Shown here: in pieces, positions 25,702-33,405 of the stretch
How positions within the stretch are numbered: the first letter of the stretch is position 1
Layout of the letters: every line of letters begins with the position of its first letter
From: SZUA-229 sp041589455
GTDB lineage: Bacteria > Pseudomonadota > Gammaproteobacteria > SZUA-229
Length of the DNA stretch: 35,786 bases
Direction: 5' to 3'
NCBI GenBank assembly: GCA_041589455.1
Contig: JBFHVQ010000026.1
Span: 1-35,786, forward strand
The notes under the pieces: model-generated
Database searches by the model: none
Told to the model about the DNA's origin: nothing
Seen by the model: the letters and a program-made list of their open reading frames with translations, nothing else
Made by a program: the position numbers and the translations under genes

Positions 25702-26139
25702 ATGGGCACAATCACCCTTAAACAGCCTTCGACCCCTGAAGAATTCGAGCAATATTTCGAGTTGAGATGGCGCATCCTGAGAAAACCCTGGAATGAGCCC
25801 AGAGGCAGCGAGGTGGATGAGCAGGAAGAAGACAGTTACCACATTATGGCATTAGACGAGAACCGCATAGCAGGCATTGCTCGCCTGCAATTCACCGAGC
25901 CCGGCATTACTCAACTTCGTTATATGGCAGTAGATGAACTTTATCAGAGCCAGGGTATTGGACGCCTGATTATGACACATATGGAAAGCTATGCTAAACA
26001 GCAGTCTGCCCTGCAATTATTTCTTCATGCACGGGAAAATGCACTGGGCTTCTATCAGAAACTGGGTTATCAGACGATCGGAAAGAGCTATTTACTTTTC
26101 GATCAAATACAACACTATAAGATGATAAAATCACTCTAA
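25702..26139 (+). CDS. GNAT-family N-acetyltransferase
   Basis: 145 residues. The acetyl-CoA-binding motif A is clear: RYMAVDELYQSQGIGRLIMTHM (Q-x-x-G-I-G), followed by motif B (ALGFYQKLGYQTIG). The start FEQYFELRWRILRKPW recalls the ElaA-like branch. The acceptor is unknown. It is the last gene of the run with the oxygenase; no terminator with a T-tract was seen after it. Confidence 0.85.
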   Translation: MGTITLKQPSTPEEFEQYFELRWRILRKPWNEPRGSEVDEQEEDSYHIMALDENRIAGIARLQFTEPGITQLRYMAVDELYQSQGIGRLIMTHMESYAKQQSALQLFLHARENALGFYQKLGYQTIGKSYLLFDQIQHYKMIKSL

Positions 26140-26488
26140 AAAGCCTCATTAATCATAAAAACTAAAATATTGTAATTAATTGATATTGCACAACAAACAT
26201 TCTTAGATTTAAAATTTTTATCATTTTTTTATATTTAGCCATATATAATCCTTTTAAATACAATTAATAATGCACCTCACCGTTTTAAAGCCGTTTTTAG
26301 ATTGATTATCATTCATTTGGGTTATAGACACATCTAAATCTGCTGTTAGTATATAAAACATACACATAAACGGTGTATACCAAAGCCACTTGAAAACTTA
26401 TGGACAAGACTGGCATTTTTCAGCGCAAACAGCTCTGATATAAATGTAGAAAAGTACAATTTATCTTTTATTGTATTAAGCAAGGGTC
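26140..26488. other. AT-rich intergenic region, no gene seen
   Basis: 349 bp rich in A and T, presumably holding the promoter of the GGDEF-EAL gene. A partial Fur-like sequence (TGATTATCATT near 26303-26313) is too degenerate to call. No other structure was found. Confidence 0.4.
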
Positions 26489-28393
26489 ATGACTTTGGAT
26501 ACACACGACACATTACAGATGCCTACCGGCACTGACACAGACAACAGCAACGAACAGAATAACCGGCTGCTGTATCTTGAAAAAAACATCCTCGAAGCTG
26601 TGGCACTTAATAAAGACCCACAGGAAATTCTTGACGCACTCTGCCAGGCGACTGAATTTACCGCTGAAAGCTGTGTGGCGACTATTATGGTTTTTAACGA
26701 AAGCCAGGAATCTCTACATATACGTTCTGCACCCAGCGTTCCAGAAGATGCGATCCAGCAAATCAATGGCCTAATCCCGGGAGAACAATCAGGCTCATGC
26801 GGTACCGCGGTATATCTACAGCAGCCGGTTTATGTTTCAGATACATTTAACGATAAGCTCTGGGAGAACCTGAAACCATTTGCTAAAGAACATCATATTT
26901 ATGCATGCTGGTCCCATCCGATTAAATCGAGAGAAAACAAAGTCATCGGCTCATTTGCCGTTTCAAGCTTCGAATGCCGTGCTCCAAACCAGTTTCAAAA
27001 AAGACTGTTAAGCGTCGCTGCCAATATCGCAGGCATAGTTCTGCAACGTGAAAAACAGGAGAAAAAACTCTGGAACCTGGCACATCGAGATCTTGTAACC
27101 GGAGTACCCAACCGAATTTTTCTCCACCAACAATTAGACCATGCAATAGAAACTGCAAGCAGGAACAAACAACGACTCGGGGTTCTATTTATAGACCTCG
27201 ATAAATTTAAAGTCATTAACGATACCTACGGCCACAAAACAGGTGATAATGTCCTGATTGAAACGGCACAACGCATTAGCAATACAATCCGGGCCACTGA
27301 CACTCTGGCACGTTATGGCGGTGACGAATTTGTTTTGCTAATAGAAAATTTAAGCGAATCGTATGATGTCGGACTGGTTGCCAATAAAATACTTAGCGCT
27401 TTATCAGAGCCAATCTATCACGATGGCCAGAAACTTAAAGTCACTCCTAGCATTGGCATAAGTGTATTCCCTGAAGATGGCACCACTACCGAAACTTTGA
27501 TCAGTCATGCCGATACCGCAATGTATCAGGCCAAGGCCAATGGGCGTAATAATTACAAGTGTTATGAACCGGCCCTGACACAAGCTATTCAGCACCGTCA
27601 TCAGGTCGAAAAAGAGCTCAGGCAAGCCATTAAGCAAGATGAACTGGTACTTCATTACCAGCCTCAATATTTTAAATTACACCAGAAGCAATTTTCAGTT
27701 GAAGCACTGGTTCGCTGGCAACATCCGGAAAAAGGCCTAATTTACCCTGATTACTTTATCGAGATTGCCGAACAGTCCGGTCTGATACGAGAACTCGGTG
27801 ACTGGGTCATCACTAACGCCTGCCTGCAAGGAAAAAAATGGCTAGATAAGGGCATTGCGCTAGACAAAATTGCAATCAATATCTCTGGCATGCAAATAAC
27901 CAAAGGCTGTTCCGGTGTAATTCAAAATGCACTAGCTACCAGCGGCTTACCTCCTCGCCACCTGGAAATTGAAATCACCGAAAGCACCATGGTTCAAGAG
28001 AGCAGAGATGTCATTGAAGAGCTTCACCTGATTCAGGCTGCGGGCATTTCAATCGCACTGGATGATTTTGGCACCGGATACTCGTCACTTAACCAGCTAC
28101 AGCTACTCCCTATCAACAAACTAAAAATAGATCGCTCTTTTGTCTCCAAAATCCCGGGGCAGATCAATAATGAGGTCATAACCCGAACCATTATCGCAAT
28201 GGGTAGAAGCCTGGGTTTAAGCGTGCTAGCTGAAGGCGTTGAAAACGAAGAACAGGTTGGCTTCCTTCTGAATGAAGGCTGTGATGCCTTTCAGGGCTAC
28301 CTCTACTCCAAACCCCTAAGTGTAGCTGACCTGGAAGAAAAGCTACACGAGCAGTCACCGTTTGAACAGCCAGCGAGCCCGATATTACAGTAA
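26489..28393 (+). CDS. GAF-GGDEF-EAL cyclic-di-GMP protein
   Basis: 634 residues, no membrane helix. A GAF sensor domain (about 25-185) is followed by a diguanylate cyclase domain with an intact GGDEF (277-281) and inhibitory I-site RATD (268-271), then a phosphodiesterase domain with intact EAL (405-407) and the DDFGTGYSS loop. Both enzyme activities look possible, with the GAF domain setting the balance. It would control attachment or motility through cyclic-di-GMP. ATG 26489 has a weak ribosome site; ATG 11 codons later is an alternative. Its 3' end overlaps the convergent 115-residue gene by 9 bp. Confidence 0.93.
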   Translation: MTLDTHDTLQMPTGTDTDNSNEQNNRLLYLEKNILEAVALNKDPQEILDALCQATEFTAESCVATIMVFNESQESLHIRSAPSVPEDAIQQINGLIPGEQSGSCGTAVYLQQPVYVSDTFNDKLWENLKPFAKEHHIYACWSHPIKSRENKVIGSFAVSSFECRAPNQFQKRLLSVAANIAGIVLQREKQEKKLWNLAHRDLVTGVPNRIFLHQQLDHAIETASRNKQRLGVLFIDLDKFKVINDTYGHKTGDNVLIETAQRISNTIRATDTLARYGGDEFVLLIENLSESYDVGLVANKILSALSEPIYHDGQKLKVTPSIGISVFPEDGTTTETLISHADTAMYQAKANGRNNYKCYEPALTQAIQHRHQVEKELRQAIKQDELVLHYQPQYFKLHQKQFSVEALVRWQHPEKGLIYPDYFIEIAEQSGLIRELGDWVITNACLQGKKWLDKGIALDKIAINISGMQITKGCSGVIQNALATSGLPPRHLEIEITESTMVQESRDVIEELHLIQAAGISIALDDFGTGYSSLNQLQLLPINKLKIDRSFVSKIPGQINNEVITRTIIAMGRSLGLSVLAEGVENEEQVGFLLNEGCDAFQGYLYSKPLSVADLEEKLHEQSPFEQPASPILQ

Positions 28394-28732
28394 AGCACCA
28401 TGAGCTACAGCCAGGCGCTCTATCTCTAACGGTTCAGGATACTCATCGGCACACATTTGCCGATAACTTTGCCATTCTGAGAACTGTGTAGCCAGGTCCG
28501 CATCACAGCCGTGACAACCCAGAACACTAATCACTGCGTCCCCCACCTTCCAGGGGCCCTCACCCTTGTATTCCCCTTTAACCAGGTGAATCGCAGAATC
28601 AGTCTGTAGGTTCCAGAATAGATCAAAATACAACAGACCTTGCGGGTGCCTGAAATATTCCGCCATAACACTCGCTTCGCCGCTGGCAAAGCGAATCATT
28701 AATGGCGCTTTCATGGTAAATAAATCAGCCAT
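28385..28732 (-). CDS. Protein of unknown function, 115 residues
   Basis: Soluble with no recognised domain. Noted features are an aromatic-rich stretch (AEYFRHPQGLLYFDLFW) and a Cys-x-x-Cys in VLGCHGCDAD that could bind metal or act in redox. It follows the 106-residue gene after 16 bp on the same strand, so they form a pair. Its 3' end overlaps that of the GGDEF-EAL gene. No clear Shine-Dalgarno. Confidence 0.6.
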   Translation of the reverse strand: MADLFTMKAPLMIRFASGEASVMAEYFRHPQGLLYFDLFWNLQTDSAIHLVKGEYKGEGPWKVGDAVISVLGCHGCDADLATQFSEWQSYRQMCADEYPEPLEIERLAVAHGALL

Positions 28733-28748
28733 AGAACATCAACTGGCC

Positions 28749-29069
28749 TTAATAAAGAAAATCGATTTCATCAATCTCATAATCAGAGTTGACCGTAACC
28801 ATTTTTACATTAGGGAGTTTTTTTAGAATATAAGCCGACATCAGGTAAACCATACGAATATTTTCCTGATGCATTGCGTTAACAACTTTATTTGCAGCAA
28901 TCTGGCAACGCTGCTCTTCTGATGGATTATCCAGCCAGTGACGTCCCAGTTGAATACCCTTATTAAACTCCAAATCCGTATCGTTAATAAACGCTTCGGC
29001 TTCCTGCATAATCCCATCAGGAACATCCAGTGTGAAGGCTTCCTGATCAATGGTAAAATTCAAATTCAT
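28749..29069 (-). CDS. Protein of unknown function, 106 residues
   Basis: Small acidic soluble protein; family not recognised. It starts with a beta segment (MNLNFTIDQEAFTLDV), then helices including GIQLGRHWLDNPSEEQRCQIA, and ends with a strand and acidic tail. It is divergent from the PKHD hydroxylase (88 bp) and co-directional with the 115-residue gene, 16 bp away. Confidence 0.6.
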   Translation of the reverse strand: MNLNFTIDQEAFTLDVPDGIMQEAEAFINDTDLEFNKGIQLGRHWLDNPSEEQRCQIAANKVVNAMHQENIRMVYLMSAYILKKLPNVKMVTVNSDYEIDEIDFLY

Positions 29070-29157
29070 AATCCGACTCTGTTGTTTTTAACCCGTAAAA
29101 TTGCGCGCTATTATAACAGAGACACCATTAATTAGACCTGACTCATTGTGAGATATT

Positions 29158-29829
29158 ATGCTACTAGCGATTCCAGACGTATTAACAACTGAACAGATCA
29201 AACAGGTACAATCGCTATTGCAGCAGGCCCAGTTTGTCGACGGACGCCTGAGCGCTGGAGCCACCGCCAGAAAGGTTAAAAACAACCAGGAAGTCTCAGA
29301 CCCTAAACTACAGAGTCAGTTAAATAATATTGTAATGAACGCTCTGTTCAACAACCCATTATACCAGGCTGCAGTATTACCTCATCGCCTGGCAACGCCT
29401 TTTTACGCACGATATGAGTCTGGACAGACCTATGGCCAACATGTCGACGACCCAGTAATGGGCCCCATGCAAGGGCGCTACCGCACCGATGTATCCACCA
29501 CCATCTTTCTTAACAACCCTGAAGACTATGAGGGCGGTGAGATTGTTATTCATAGCCAACTAGGTGAACAGAAAATCAAGCTACCCGCCGGACATGCTAT
29601 TACCTACCCTTCCGGCTCCCTTCATCACGTTGCTGAAGTCACGCTGGGAACACGACTGGTTGCGGTCACCTGGTCACAGAGCATGGTCAGAGACGCAGAA
29701 AAACGCGAATTACTCTACAACCTGCATAAGACTCGCGAGACATTACAAACCAAATATCCGGACGATAAAGAAGTCTTGAAAATCGACCACACCTATATCA
29801 ATCTGATGCGGATGTGGACTGAGATTTAA
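29158..29829 (+). CDS. PKHD-type Fe(II)/2-oxoglutarate hydroxylase (YbiX/PiuC type)
   Basis: 223 residues, the standard length. Iron ligands are His95 and Asp97 in YGQHVDDP and a distal histidine in SGSLHHV (His156 or His157); Arg166 in GTRLVAVTW should bind 2-oxoglutarate. In other bacteria these genes often sit beside TonB iron receptors, but none is present here. Its ATG is preceded by no obvious Shine-Dalgarno. It is monocistronic and followed by REP-like repeats. Confidence 0.9.
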   Translation: MLLAIPDVLTTEQIKQVQSLLQQAQFVDGRLSAGATARKVKNNQEVSDPKLQSQLNNIVMNALFNNPLYQAAVLPHRLATPFYARYESGQTYGQHVDDPVMGPMQGRYRTDVSTTIFLNNPEDYEGGEIVIHSQLGEQKIKLPAGHAITYPSGSLHHVAEVTLGTRLVAVTWSQSMVRDAEKRELLYNLHKTRETLQTKYPDDKEVLKIDHTYINLMRMWTEI

Positions 29830-29843
29830 TGACCTTCTTTTAA

Positions 29844-29986
29844 GTTGGATGGTCTCACCAAGAGGACAGAGCGTAAAAAGCAACGGTCTGTCCCCGCTGG
29901 ATAAGTACTGCTAGCTTCAGCCTCCTTTGAGCGGGGTCAGGCCACCGCTTTCTGATGCTCTGACCCCTTTGGCGAGACCACCCAAC
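29844..29986. repeat. REP-like palindrome doublet, left copy
   Basis: Two inverted units. Unit 1 (29844-29902) has GGACAGA/TCTGTCC arms. Unit 2 (29928-29986) has GGGGTCAG/CTGACCCC arms. Their outer ends also pair: 29844-29861 against 29969-29986, 16 of 18 bp. The same two unit types recur at 31159-31309. They resemble the REP elements mobilised by Y1 (RAYT) transposases; no transposase gene is in the window. Confidence 0.75.
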
Positions 29987-30090
29987 TCACTGGATAAGGT
30001 CAATATGTACCTCAAAACTGATCAAACTCAGTGCGACACTATGTTAGCTCTGAGTCTCAAGTTAGTAGCTTGCCTGGCTAGAATCGCGTC

Positions 30091-30131
30091 CATTAGCGTT
30101 TTTTTGCGTTGTTCGCGTTTTCTTTTATTCC
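30091..30131. repeat. GCGTT-rich dispersed repeat arm
   Basis: Three GCGTT units at 8-11-bp spacing end in GCGTTTTCTTTTAT, identical over that stretch to 14597-14610. It therefore belongs to the same dispersed family as the inverted element between the MoxR and VWA genes, here as a single arm. Confidence 0.5.
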
Positions 30132-30154
30132 ATATTCAATAAACAATAAGACAC

Positions 30155-30183
30155 AAAAAAGCCGGAACAAGTCCGGCTTTTTT
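30155..30183 (-). terminator. Intrinsic terminator of the 67-residue gene
   Basis: GCCGGA (30161-30166) and TCCGGC (30172-30177) form a stem with a 5-nt loop flanked by six A and six T. It lies 26 bp after the minus-strand stop and closely resembles the terminator at 16949-16981. Confidence 0.85.
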
Positions 30184-30208
30184 GATTTCAAGCTTAAGCA
30201 GTAATATC

Positions 30209-30412
30209 TTAGCGCTTAGAACCTTTATCAGCGTGAGCAGCGTCAACTAGCTCCATTGATTTAGCATTGTATGTTTCACGGTAACCGTCTAATACTGAAC
30301 CTGCTTCTGGAGTGAAGTAGTTCTTAGCATTGAAGCCATTTGCATGCTCTTCTGCGATGAATTTGTTCTGCATTTCGATCAGTTCTTTGATCAGTGCATT
30401 TCTGTCAGCCAT
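30209..30412 (-). CDS. Small 67-residue protein, probably highly expressed
   Basis: 67 residues, soluble, no cysteine. It begins MADRNALIKELIEMQNKFIAEE and ends HADKGSKR, with an FTPEAGSVLDGYRE segment in the middle. I recall similar short proteins in sulfur oxidisers but cannot name one. Strong-expression signs are a GAGGG ribosome site, biased codons and a strong terminator. Its promoter carries the CCTTAAGGGG form of the box and TATACT at 26 bp, like the 64-residue gene. Upstream on the same strand is the DsrC-like gene (247-bp gap), and the two are bracketed by REP-like doublets. Confidence 0.72.
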   Translation of the reverse strand: MADRNALIKELIEMQNKFIAEEHANGFNAKNYFTPEAGSVLDGYRETYNAKSMELVDAAHADKGSKR

Positions 30413-30465
30413 GGTATTACCCTCATGAATTCTTTAGTGTGCGGCTATTCGCATTCGTGGTGCGA

Positions 30466-30507
30466 AGTATAGCTGCTTTTTATTTAAAATACCTCTACCC
30501 CTTAAGG
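30466..30507 (-). promoter_or_regulatory. Candidate promoter of the 67-residue gene
   Basis: On the minus strand CCTTAAGGGG (30498-30507) is followed after 26 bp by TATACT (30466-30471), about 55-95 bp before the start codon. No -35 hexamer is seen. The spacing matches that of the boxes before the Sel1 and 64-residue genes. Confidence 0.5.
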
Positions 30508-30659
30508 AATAGACGCAGTATTTTTCACTCAAGCCCGAAATATAGATTCAGACTGCTTCTGACAGGCTTCTGACTGAGGCTAAAATTGTGCATACAGAAG
30601 TAAACGACTATTTTAAACGACGCCATGAAACCCATCAGAAGCAAGATGAGCTACAAATC

Positions 30660-30980
30660 TTAGTAGCCACCCTTACGAGTAGACATTGGGCAACCGCCGA
30701 TTTTCAGGCCCTGCTTTGAAGGCATACCTGGAAACATTTCGTACATTGTCTTTGAAGATACTTTTTCACCCCAAAGTTTGCCCATTGCTTTCATAATGCC
30801 GCGCTCATTAGGCTCATCACCGCCCAGAGTTTCTTCGCGAACGTATTTAACAACGTCCCAGTGACGATCAGTTGGCTCAATGCCTTCTTCCGCAAATAGC
30901 TCTGCAGCTATCTCTTCGTTCCAGTCATTTGCATCGACCAGGTAACCTTTGTCAGTTCTTTCAACAGATTCAAGTGCCAT
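30660..30980 (-). CDS. DsrC/TusE-family protein lacking the C-terminal cysteines
   Basis: 106 residues with the DsrC fold signature: KGYLVDANDWNEEIAAELFAEE, TDRHWDVVKYVREE, the helical KAMGKLWGEKVSS, and an MFPGMPSKQGLKIGG segment. True DsrC carries sulfur on a penultimate cysteine and a second one ten residues earlier. Here the tail is GGCPMSTRKGGY, so both positions are lost and a single Cys97 sits in between. It therefore resembles the regulatory DsrC-like proteins (RspA type) rather than a sulfur carrier. GAGG precedes the ATG by about 7 nt. It is followed by the 67-residue gene. Confidence 0.85.
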   Translation of the reverse strand: MALESVERTDKGYLVDANDWNEEIAAELFAEEGIEPTDRHWDVVKYVREETLGGDEPNERGIMKAMGKLWGEKVSSKTMYEMFPGMPSKQGLKIGGCPMSTRKGGY

Positions 30981-31040
30981 AATTCTGCCTCGACTCCAAG
31001 TTATATGTTAAACAAGTATAAATTCTAGGGCGCATACTTA

Positions 31041-31076
31041 ATCATAAAATGATCACAAAGTCACTTATCCCATTGG
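31041..31076 (-). promoter_or_regulatory. Weak box upstream of the DsrC-like gene
   Basis: On the minus strand CC-AAT-GGGATAAG is followed after 22 bp by TATGAT (31041-31046). Only the GGGATA half is well conserved and the spacing is 3-6 bp shorter than in the other copies, so this is a tentative member of the set. Confidence 0.25.
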
Positions 31077-31158
31077 TTATATATGGTCGGATAAATGAAG
31101 CTAATTCCTCTCTCAGAAACGACGAGTGACCAATTATTGCGCCAACCAGAGGCTGAAG

Positions 31159-31309
31159 TGAGCGGGGACAGACCGCTGCTTTTGCGCCCTGCCCCCTTTA
31201 CTGAGACTATCCAGTTTAAATCAGGCCGCTGTGTCAGCTCTTCTCCGAACCCAGCGGTATCATAACAGGGGTCAGAGCACCAGAAAGCGGTGGTCTGGCC
31301 CGATTTTCG
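31159..31309. repeat. REP-like palindrome doublet, right copy
   Basis: Unit 3 (31159-31213) matches the reverse complement of unit 1 at 29844-29902, including GCGGGGACAGACCG. Unit 4 (31267-31309) is the reverse complement of unit 2, sharing CCACCGCTTTCTG and TGCTCTGACCCCT. An open frame across this region on the minus strand is only repeat sequence. No gene is supported between 30981 and 31336. Confidence 0.75.
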
Positions 31310-31336
31310 TAAAGCCCCTAGCACAGAGATTTACGA

Positions 31337-32050
31337 CTAAGTTCCATCAAAATGCGTCTGCTCAGACTGATCACCCACCGCATTGATCCCTTTATGGGGT
31401 ATAAATATACCGAACCCGCGCACCTGGTCGTTACCTATGCCTTTTGTTTGCAGAGCAACCGCTTCTTCAGGATCCAGATCTGCCACCATAATACTCATGG
31501 TTTTCACCTTTTCTCCGCCAAGGTCAAAGGTATCACCCAGGCCACACAGGGCTTTGCGCAGTGTTATATCCATTTCACGCTTCAGCACATCAGATACGCG
31601 CCCAACAAACTGCTCTTCCGTCTCATTGTCACCAAGAATAATATGACGCGAGAACTGAGTACTGATAGGGCTGAACATTTTAACCTGGTAATCACCAAAG
31701 GTCAGATCATGCCCACCCAATGAAATTGTCTTTCCAATCAAAGCTTTAGCATCTTCGTGACGCGCTTTAGGCATGCGAATCTGCATTCTCGAACGACGCG
31801 ACAGGTAAATACAGCCATCATTCGTTTCATTATCAGGGCGCTGCCAGCCATTACCCGTCGAGGCACCATGAATCATATGGATTGCGGCCTCAGGCTCATC
31901 CGCAATCCAGGGCAAAATACTGATAATCGCGTCCGATAATTCCTGCGCATGATCCAAAGGAACCTGCTTACAAACGACCTTAAACGACAAATCTGCCACA
32001 GCGTCCGGTACCGTAAAGGGTTCTTTTTTCTTATCTTCTTGCCATAACAT
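31337..32050 (-). CDS. Cas6/Cmx6-like protein (type I-MYXAN style), solitary
   Basis: 237 residues. The start DLSFKVVCKQVPLDHAQELSDAI (His34), the middle IYLSRRSRMQIRMP, and above all the C-terminal glycine-rich loop RGFGIFIPHKG (211-221) resemble the Cas6/Cmx6 family of repeat-cleaving RNA endonucleases. Cas6 enzymes cut CRISPR transcripts at hairpins. No CRISPR array or other cas gene was seen in the window, so a different RNA target or a binding-only role is possible. I recall this type of gene near dsr genes in other sulfur oxidisers. It is the last gene of a three-gene minus-strand operon divergent from dsrAB. Confidence 0.65.
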   Translation of the reverse strand: MLWQEDKKKEPFTVPDAVADLSFKVVCKQVPLDHAQELSDAIISILPWIADEPEAAIHMIHGASTGNGWQRPDNETNDGCIYLSRRSRMQIRMPKARHEDAKALIGKTISLGGHDLTFGDYQVKMFSPISTQFSRHIILGDNETEEQFVGRVSDVLKREMDITLRKALCGLGDTFDLGGEKVKTMSIMVADLDPEEAVALQTKGIGNDQVRGFGIFIPHKGINAVGDQSEQTHFDGT

Positions 32051-32088
32051 TATATAAATCTCTTAAATTTCAGCAGCTTACAAAACGT

Positions 32089-32280
32089 TTATCGATTAGG
32101 AAAAGTAAACGCCATTTCAACCTGATTTTGCCAATCGCGAGGCGTATCCTCAAACGGCGGCTTAATATCCACATCAAGATGAATCTCACCATCTCGCGCC
32201 TTCTGTCTGGCAACCTCGAGCAGGTCTTCAAATTTTTCCAGGTCATGCTCCTGGGTCAGTATGTCACTTAGATATATCAT
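32089..32280 (-). CDS. 63-residue protein of unknown function
   Basis: Small acidic protein (MIYLSDILTQEHDLEKFEDLL at the start), mostly helical in its first half, with a conserved-looking DVDIKPPFEDTPRDW turn. No family recognised. Its ATG follows the TGA of the TauD-like gene directly (TGA-ATG), and the Cas6-like gene starts 38 bp further on. Such packing argues for a real, co-translated member of the operon. Confidence 0.65.
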   Translation of the reverse strand: MIYLSDILTQEHDLEKFEDLLEVARQKARDGEIHLDVDIKPPFEDTPRDWQNQVEMAFTFPNR

Positions 32281-33174
32281 TCATTCGATCTCATCAGGGC
32301 TTTTCACGCGGTCATAGTAACGCGCTCTATACAGCAATCTTTTAGCATCGTCTGACGCAGCATCAGTAAACGATGTGCGATTATGCAGTACATTATTAGC
32401 AATTATACCTTCTCCGGCCTGCATTCTATAAGTAATAACATAAGGGTTATTTTCATCCAGTAACGCCTTCATGCAAGCCACTGCCTCCTGTGTCAGCTCA
32501 TCACTCTTCCACTCAATATTACGTGTGCGAGCCGAATATCTCATATGGAGACGACCACTCTTAGAATCAAGTGAAAACACCGGGCCACTCTGCGCACCAC
32601 GGATCTCCTTACCATTTTCAATATTTGGGGGAATGGTTAAAGCATCCGGCTGCAAAAATGCACGGATATAGTCAGGGTTCTGGTCACGCAGCTGTATGTA
32701 AGCCATCTCGTGATCAAGTAACAGATTTTCACCCCCCTGATCTGCCGGCCGGACACAGTGCAGAATCATTGCGCGTATGGTTCTCGATTCGTCGTTATAA
32801 TAACCATCGCTGTGCCAGGTCAGTTGACGGTCCGTATAAGGGATATACCCTGAGTGTCGACCAGCCCCCATCACCTGAATAGACGAGATATTATCCTCAT
32901 CAGAACACAAATTACCATCAAGTCTATACAGACCAAGCGCCTGGCCTAGCTCTTTCACGAAAACCTTATCGGCATCCACAGGGCGGCTCAGGCGATACAA
33001 GCACATATTAAAGGCATTACAGGCCTCAATGATTTGATGAATCTCATGATCAGCTAGAGTTTTCTCCTGGATCTCGATGGCCCGGGTCAGATCTGCTTTC
33101 TCATGCAGACGCAGCTTATTATCACGCCACGTTTGATAGGAAGACTGGTTACTGAGATCGATTGGGTTGAACAA
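32281..33174 (-). CDS. TauD/TfdA-like 2-oxoglutarate/Fe(II) dioxygenase
   Basis: 297 residues. The iron site is His121 and Asp123 in TWHSDG, with distal His264 in NNVLHNRTSF and arginines in the following strand for 2-oxoglutarate. TauD relatives release sulfite from taurine or hydroxylate other small acids; the substrate here is unknown. It is the first gene of the operon with the 63-residue and Cas6-like genes, divergent from dsrA across 534 bp. Release of sulfite near a sulfite-handling pathway would make sense but is inference. No strong ribosome site before ATG 33174. Confidence 0.85.
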   Translation of the reverse strand: MFNPIDLSNQSSYQTWRDNKLRLHEKADLTRAIEIQEKTLADHEIHQIIEACNAFNMCLYRLSRPVDADKVFVKELGQALGLYRLDGNLCSDEDNISSIQVMGAGRHSGYIPYTDRQLTWHSDGYYNDESRTIRAMILHCVRPADQGGENLLLDHEMAYIQLRDQNPDYIRAFLQPDALTIPPNIENGKEIRGAQSGPVFSLDSKSGRLHMRYSARTRNIEWKSDELTQEAVACMKALLDENNPYVITYRMQAGEGIIANNVLHNRTSFTDAASDDAKRLLYRARYYDRVKSPDEIE

Positions 33175-33405
33175 TTAAAAAACTCCAGACAAATGCTATC
33201 AATGACACATATATATAGTGTACATGAATTGACTCATATAATAGCAATACCCATTAAGAAGGGGGCTAGCAGGATTCCGACCTTTGAGACGCCGCTCGCA
33301 ATCATAAGCTAAACAGATCAATTCAAAAAAAATCTTATATATGGATTAACGAAGGAACAAATAATGTGCTATATTATTGGCCCGAATTTTTATGGTGAAT
33401 TAGGC
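33175..33405. other. TauD-dsrA intergenic region, left part
   Basis: No gene is seen in this part of the 534-bp divergent region. It presumably holds the promoter of the TauD-like operon, but no convincing -35/-10 pair was found. Confidence 0.4.

Noticed and set aside
26303..26313. Fur-box-like TGATTATCATT upstream of the GGDEF-EAL gene
   Set aside because: Too few matches to the 19-bp consensus in an AT-rich region, where such sequences arise often by chance.
31061..31324. Open frame of 87 codons on the minus strand between the DsrC-like and Cas6-like genes
   Set aside because: It is composed of the REP-like repeat units and flanking sequence; no protein similarity and no ribosome site.
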